From Paracamarosporium sp. OC-R06-R3 (lineage: Eukaryota > Ascomycota > Dothideomycetes > Pleosporales > Didymosphaeriaceae), in the NCBI GenBank assembly GCA_019828545.1, contig JACVRA010000443.1:1-36951 (forward strand): 36,951 bases of DNA, read 5' to 3'. The notes beneath the pieces are model-generated. The model did no database searches and was not told the origin of the DNA. It saw only the letters and a program-made list of their open reading frames with translations. Positions 31,739 through 36,951 of this stretch are shown in pieces; position 1 is the first letter of the stretch; each line of letters opens with the position of its first letter. The translations under genes were made by a program, and so were the position numbers.

Positions 31739-32904
31739 GATTACTCGAGCCGCAATCAATCAATCAATACGGTAGTGTTTTGTTTCTACAAATTACTTCC
31801 CCAGGTTCTTGGCAGGTAGCTCTGTTTAATAGTTCCGATCGCATTGTGGAGTCCAAATCTGGCATCATGTTTACGTCATACTTCAACGACGTCGCAATTG
31901 CGAGCGGTCGCCACTAGCACAGTTCCCAAACAAAAAAGCGCAATTACCCCATATTCATCAAAATCAAAATGTATGAAGTTGAGGTAGAAGTGGAGATGAG
32001 ACAACTGATTCATGTAAGTGCCAAGAACGGATGCATGTGAATAATCGCATCAGGGCGCGGCGTGGAGATAGAGCGTGGGATGAAAGGTCAATTAGCTCCC
32101 TTACCTAAAAGCGTTATAGTGTCCCATGCCATCCTGTCAGTTCCTCTACCCAGTCTCTCCTCTCCCTGACGACCTTCATGTTCAGAAAATATCCTATGAC
32201 AAGCGCTAGTCTACTTAGCGACTCCATGCCGTACGAGGTATGGGCAGTTCTGTGCTGCAAATCGGCCATGGTGTAACCTCCTACGCCCAAACGAGTATTA
32301 GGTAGTTTCCAGAATGTGGCATAAATCTGGACTATCGAACATAGTCCAGACATTTCTATTGGATACCGAGGAGACCCGCGGTGAGTTAGGATGTGAACAG
32401 CCACAGTTTGTGTTTTGTTGGCTCTATCTATGTGATACTAACCGGATCAAACTAGGTTAAAAAAGGCAGATACACTCTCTACATTCCAGCGGTCGGGAAC
32501 ACTTTACAACAAAAGACTCGCTACCACCACACCATGTGTTCCACTATTCACTCACCGCTCTCACCGATTGCAACATAGACAACTCGAGACAACACTGCCC
32601 AGTCATACCACAGTCGTTATGCCAAAACGGAACGCATGGACAGCACCCGTGTCACTCAGTTGACGATAACGCACGTGTTAAGCTGCCTTTTTTCTTGACA
32701 CAAAGAAACATAACGACGTGATACGCTAACGGGAAATCCTTGCTTCAAATGTTTAATCTTCGAGAGAATGGTTCCCAGTAGAGGTGGAACATGTACGGAA
32801 CGTGTTCATTTTAAGATTACTGATCTTCGATTTGCACTACTGAATTAATTTAAACCCGCAGCGCAAGACAATTATGAATCTCTTCGTGATACTGTTCTTT
32901 CCTC
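31739..32904. other. Intergenic; one unconfirmed minus-strand frame
   Basis: A short CAAT repeat (about 31755-31770) lies in the presumed decarboxylase promoter. The frame 32404-32114 (minus, 96 codons, ending RRDWVEELTGWHGTL) looks moderately protein-like but has no known domain or clear start context. 32420-32904 is the 3' flank of the GH71 gene. Confidence 0.4.
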
Positions 32905-35070
32905 TTACGGTGTACACGGTTTACCTCCATCACACCTATCCGGCGTTGTTTGCCCTGGCGGACCCTGCCACACGTCTCCTGGCTGCAAGCAGTTCGTTGG
33001 GAAGATCTGACTACTCGTCGTGATTGTTCTTCCGCAAGCATTCGTTGTGGTTGGAGCAGCAGTTGTAGTCTTGAAGGTCGTCGTTACTGGGCTACTAGTG
33101 ACGGGATTGCTCGTGGGCGTCGCTGTCGTCCTTGTGACGGGGACTGAACTTGATGACACTGGAGACGTTGTGATCGGCACTGTACCGCCATTGCAGCTTC
33201 CTGGGAGTGGCGTGCCCAGCGTTGGCTTCGCTTGACAAGTGGACACCTTCAAGCCGATGGTAAGGGAGTAAATCCCACTGAAGGTGGGGGTACAAAGTCA
33301 GTGCAATGTTTCAAAATTAAAGGATTGGGTGGAAGTAGGTGTCTCAACCAGCTGTCAATGTCTGAAGATCGCAGACAAGTGGAAATTCTGAGAGTTTCAA
33401 TCGCCAGCACGAACACCTACTTTTTACCCTGGCATTACTTACTCGGCATCAAGAGGATCTGCCTCACCGCTGCCAGCGCACGTCAATGTGCCCACATAAG
33501 CGTTGAAGTTGTACAGTCCACATGGGCACACGTTGCTCACATCTTTCAGACTCGTAGCACTCATGACTGTCGTGCTACCCCTCTGTAGTGTAAATTTCTG
33601 CTGCCCAACACCCATTGGCACAGTCCATGCTGCAGCACCTGCTGGTGCATTGAAAGTCTGGGAGTTGCTACCGGAAGAAACGGTGACTTGACCTGCAGAT
33701 TTGAGCAACGAAACCACGAAGACGGAATCGCTCATTGTTTGCCATCCATCGGGGCGACCTTTGAAGTAGTTACCGCTCGCGTTGTTGGCGTCAGACATAG
33801 TGGTATCTGTGGAATCACAGTTGAGACTTCGTGGAGTGGGACGGTACCAATATACAAGTTCATCTTCGGTGATGTAGGGAGTTACGTCGGACGCGCCGGC
33901 TTTGAAGGCAGCGATATAGGGCTTGCTCATGTCGAGCCAGCCAGCATGGGGCCTAAGTATAGTCAGCGATAGAATGAATGTTCGAACAACCGGACTCATA
34001 CATGTCGTTTGTCCATTTGGAATTGCCGTCATCGTAGTGCCTCGATTTCAGAGGTCCGATGTAATGCGATTCGCCACTAGGAAACACATCTTGGTCAGAA
34101 TCAATCAATCACACTTGCGTGTCCAGTTGTACTAACTAGTCATTCCAAGTAATAATCTCAATGAATCGAGGCTTTAGAGCCAGTATCTCGTTCCAACGGT
34201 TATACCACAGCAAGTCGCCTGGGAAGACCCAGTTCTTCGAGTACGATACCTCGGGTCCGAAGTGAGTAAAAAACCAAGGGGACACCGCTGGAACATGATC
34301 AGTGATACTTCCCAAAGTGTCAAGAAAGACTCACGCGCAATGTACGATTTACCAGCTAGGGCTTGTACGTATCGGCTGTCGCCTTGAGCTACAGTGACGT
34401 TCGCTCCAGATTTCGGTGCTTTGTTGTTACCATCGTTATCCCAGGCCTGGCTCACTTAGTGGTGTCCTTGCAACGATGAGGCCAGCTACTTACCATCCAA
34501 TTGAGAGCACCATCTACGTTGGCAAAACTAGTGCCATACTCTGGATGGATATTCGGCGCCCAGAACACGGGAGTACCGGCAGCACTGCGCATGGCAGGGA
34601 CATTTAGCTGATCGCCTGCAAAGCTGCTTGCGAAGACTTTGCCATCGACCATCAACTGTGCTGGTCTGCTGGCGTACTGCGCTATTTTCTGGCCTACGGC
34701 TGCAGCATCGGATGTGTCATGGTACCAGTTGAAGTCGAAGGAGATGAAAACCTTCATGTTGTTGTTGGCTGCGCTCTCGTACGCGAGATTGAGTTGTTCG
34801 TCCGTGTACGGATCAACGCCGATATTGAGCGCGAAGGCATCGATACCTAGTGATTTCGCTCGCCTCATGTCATCGTCGTAGTCTGCAGCGGTGTGTCGGT
34901 CGCTTACGATGCCGATCTGGATGTGGGTTTAGTGGTCGTTACATCTATAGATGAGCAACGAAGATACATGCCATAAAGTGACAAAATACTAGCCGGTCGC
35001 TCTGGGCAAGGATGCCCAACGCTACGTAGCATAGTAATGATATACGCACAAGGAGATTCGAATAAGTCAT
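32905..35070 (-). CDS. Secreted GH71 alpha-1,3-glucanase (mutanase) with Thr/Ser-rich C-terminal extension
   Basis: Seven exons (35070-34972, 34916-34494, 34446-34335, 34287-34137, 34076-34002, 33952-33443, 33277-32905) encode 580 residues. Introns are 55, 47, 47, 60, 49 and 165 nt. All joins keep frame and restore family motifs: RLVFCHFM, GIDAFALNIG, KVFISFDFNWYHD, PVSPWFFTHFG, WVFPGDLLWYNRW and FIEIITWNDYGESHYI. A signal peptide (NLLVRISLLCYVALGILAQ) starts the protein. GH71 enzymes hydrolyse alpha-1,3-glucan, a fungal wall polymer, in wall remodelling or mycoparasitism. Residues 457-580 (exon 7) form a Thr/Ser/Pro linker and a short Cys-containing tail. Intron 1 appears to use GC-AG borders (donor GCATGT). 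The last intron is longer and its acceptor is less certain. It appears intact. Confidence 0.93.
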
Positions 35071-35126
35071 GGTGAGTAGCGTAGAGCTAAGACCTGTTAA
35101 TTAGAAGAGAGGCGAAGATTTCAGTC

Positions 35127-35134
35127 TTTATATA
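35127..35134 (-). promoter_or_regulatory. TATA box of the GH71 gene
   Basis: TATATAAA on the minus strand, 57 bases upstream of the GH71 start codon. The spacing allows a short leader. No other TATA-like string lies closer. Confidence 0.5.
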
Positions 35135-36111
35135 TGCAATATCCACCGTCTCGGATACCCTCATCTCTTACTCCGAAGGAAACCTTACATCCATTGCTTG
35201 CAATGGTCCAATAGAAATGAAGTGCCTCACAGAGGTCACGACACCACCTTCCTTAACTCAAGGTCTTTTTCTTTACCATGTGATGCATTCTTTGCAATTT
35301 AGCCTTGTTCGAATACATGTGAGTGCTCGGCCTAGGATCACTATTGGAGAACATCATACATTGGACAAGGATCGTGAACCGTACGCGGGGGTAAATTCAG
35401 CTATAAGGTAACACAAGGATCCCTGAGATTTTGATGCAACCTCTAGGGTCCAGCTTCATCCAGTTTAGATATCTCCTTTCTGAGTTTCGGAAGATTTCGA
35501 TGGCAATATATTATTCTTCTCAAGCATTTTGCTTCAATTTGGCCGATGCTCGTGGAATGTTTTTGAAGCGTTTTTCCTATGCCGTCTTCAAGCTTGTCTA
35601 TCGGTTACTCTGTAGTATCTTGTTAACAACTCTCCAATGCTCGTGAAAATACGCGCCTACGCCCGGTTACTCTGCACAAACGAAGCGAAGAAACCTTAAT
35701 ATATATCAACGACGAAGTAGTCCAAAATGTAACCCCTCAGCGCTTCGCGGCAATCCGAATTGGCAAACCGGGGTGCAGTTTGCGGGGAATCGAAGCGGGG
35801 CCAACATTGTCCTGCCGTTTCTAGAAAAAGGTCAGGCACAACTTCAGTGCCTGGAAGTAAGACTTTTACGGCCGTATTCTGAGAATAGTATATTACTGCT
35901 TGATACTACCGTGACATACGAGGCAATGCAGAGCGTCTTCTCGGTATGTTGTGCACTACACGATTGCTAACATGCTGGACATGCTTTACATAGCTTGAAG
36001 TCTCGGCCTGAGGCCAACGTAAAACCAACTAATTGAATACAGAGTTTGATACAAGAGAAGTTTGTTACCCTTCGAATTATCTGCACGCCCCAAAGATTGC
36101 AATCTTGGGAC
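35135..36111. other. Gene-free spacer before the right-hand transposon
   Basis: Short frames (35431-35646, 35773-35970 plus) carry no recognisable domain. The sequence is moderately AT-rich and shows no repeat structure to the eye. Confidence 0.45.
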
Positions 36112-36113
36112 TA

Positions 36114-36951
36114 ACGTAGTTTACAAGCGAGCTGCGAATACAAGCGAGCTGCGAACCCCACCAACTTTCTACGACGCGTCACCTATCAACCACAATGGCT
36201 CTACTAACCACTATTCAATTGCCCTATAGCAAAGCAGATGTCTCCCTAGCCATCTCAGCTATCGATTAAAATCAGATACAGAGCGTTAATCGCGCTGCAG
36301 CGATGTTTAACGTTCCCAAAAGCACGCTTCGTAGCCGACGCGCTGGGAAGCCTACGCGACGCGATTGCCAGCCCAATTTAAAGAAGCTCACTAAACTAGA
36401 AGAGGAGGTTATTATTGCATATATACTTGACCTAGATTCGCGAGGGTTTGCGCCTACGCTAGGTGCTGTACGAGATATGGCGAATAAGCTGCTCACTGAG
36501 CGCGGCGCAGGCCACGTTGGCCAGCAGTGGCCTAGGAACTTTGTCAAACGAACAGACAGCCTTAAGACGCGATTTAATTGACCCTACGATTACCAGCGAG
36601 CTCTCTGCGAGGACCCTGATACTATTCGAGCCTGGTTTGAGCTAGTAGCGCGTACTAAGGCTACCTACGGTATCTGCGACGAGGACACCTTTAACTTTGA
36701 CGAGACCGGCTTTCTAATGGGCAAGATATCCTCTCAGCTAGTTGTTACTGGCTCAGAGAGACGCGGCCGGCCAAAGGCTATCCAGCCTGGTAATCGCGAG
36801 TGGGTTACAGCGATTCATGGGATCAACGCTGCTGGGTGGGCAATCCCGCCCTTCATCATATTCGCTGGCCAGTATCACCTCTCTGCTTGGTATGAGGGCG
36901 ACGATATACCAGGAGATTGGGCTATCGGCCTCAGCGATAACGGCTGGACTA
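36114..36951 (+). mobile_element. pogo-like DNA transposon, 5' part, same family as 2785-4618, cut by window edge
   Basis: It begins TA (36112-36113) then ACGTAG, matching the TA-ACGTAC start of the minus-strand element ending at 4618. Two perfect-but-one-base tandem 17-bp units, ACAAGCGAGCTGCGAAT and the same ending in C, occupy 36123-36139 and 36140-36156. The leader then matches the other copy (CGACGCGT, a CCTAT/TCTAT block, CACAATGG). It is much less mutated than the left copy. The 3' end lies beyond the window. Confidence 0.85.
36195..36951 (+). pseudogene. pogo-family transposase, lightly mutated, two nonsense codons, incomplete
   Basis: The frame from ATG 36195 reads MALLTTIQLPYSKADVSLAI. 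It then shows a helix-turn-helix part (AAAMFNVPKSTLRSRRAGK), a second DNA-binding part (LKKLTKLEEEVIIAYI, APTLGAVRDMANKLL) and the start of the DDE domain with intact FNFDETGFLMG. Stops occur at TAA 36267-36269 and TGA 36579-36581 (where RPYDYQRAL follows). Both can arise from CAA and CGA by C-to-T change. No frameshift is seen up to the window edge. An intact copy elsewhere in the genome could still mobilise it. Confidence 0.85.

Noticed and set aside
22308..35070. A single biosynthetic cluster linking GH43, the decarboxylase and GH71
   Set aside because: No backbone synthase, P450, methyltransferase, transporter or pathway regulator lies among them; the wall-active enzymes and decarboxylase have no shared substrate.
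1..36951. CRISPR arrays, bacterial operons, phage genes or a defence island
   Set aside because: The window is eukaryotic (introns, RIP, fungal genes); no regularly spaced direct repeats with unique spacers were seen.

Overview
The window looks like nuclear DNA of a filamentous ascomycete (Pezizomycotina, most likely a Dothideomycete; the class is inference). Evidence: genes with 44-165 nt introns carrying CTAAC/CTGAC-type branch sites, a fungal gene set (ENA-type cation ATPase, WSC-domain protein, GH43 arabinanase, GH71 alpha-1,3-glucanase, fungal phosphatidylserine decarboxylase-like enzyme), and pogo-family DNA transposons whose reading frames carry many C:G-to-T:A changes, as expected from repeat-induced point mutation (RIP).

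Layout. 1-4618 is an AT-rich block of three pogo-type transposon copies: a partial one on the minus strand (1-~639), one on the plus strand (649-2782) and one on the minus strand (2785-4618). The last two share a single TA target dinucleotide. 4842-6464 holds a two-exon WSC-domain gene (minus) with tandem-repeat tracts. 6465-9719 has no gene I can support. 9720-10703 is a probable Ser/Thr- and Cys-rich single-pass membrane protein (plus). 10730-11301 is a frameshifted remnant of a DUF3176-like membrane protein (minus). 12021-15416 is a complete four-exon ENA-type P-type ATPase (minus). 15417-19239 is mostly non-coding with weak gene candidates. 19240-20944 is a BCS1-like AAA ATPase pseudogene with three nonsense codons (plus). 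22308-23331 is a secreted GH43 arabinanase gene (minus). 24432-25181 is a broken PAF-acetylhydrolase-like alpha/beta hydrolase (plus). 25923-27095 is a three-exon tetraspanning membrane protein (minus). 28363-28605 is a possible small Cys-rich protein (minus). 30344-31738 is a phosphatidylserine decarboxylase/PsiD-like gene with a problematic 5' end (minus). 32905-35070 is a seven-exon GH71 glucanase (minus). From 36114 to the right edge a second copy of the 2785-4618 transposon family begins, in the opposite orientation.

The genes do not form an obvious pathway. Three encode surface or wall-related proteins (WSC protein, GH43, GH71) and one a plasma-membrane ion pump. The mix of intact housekeeping-type genes, several decayed genes and transposon copies at both ends suggests a repeat-flanked, partly accessory region. 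All exon structures were worked out by hand from frame continuity and splice signals; no alignment or transcript data were available.
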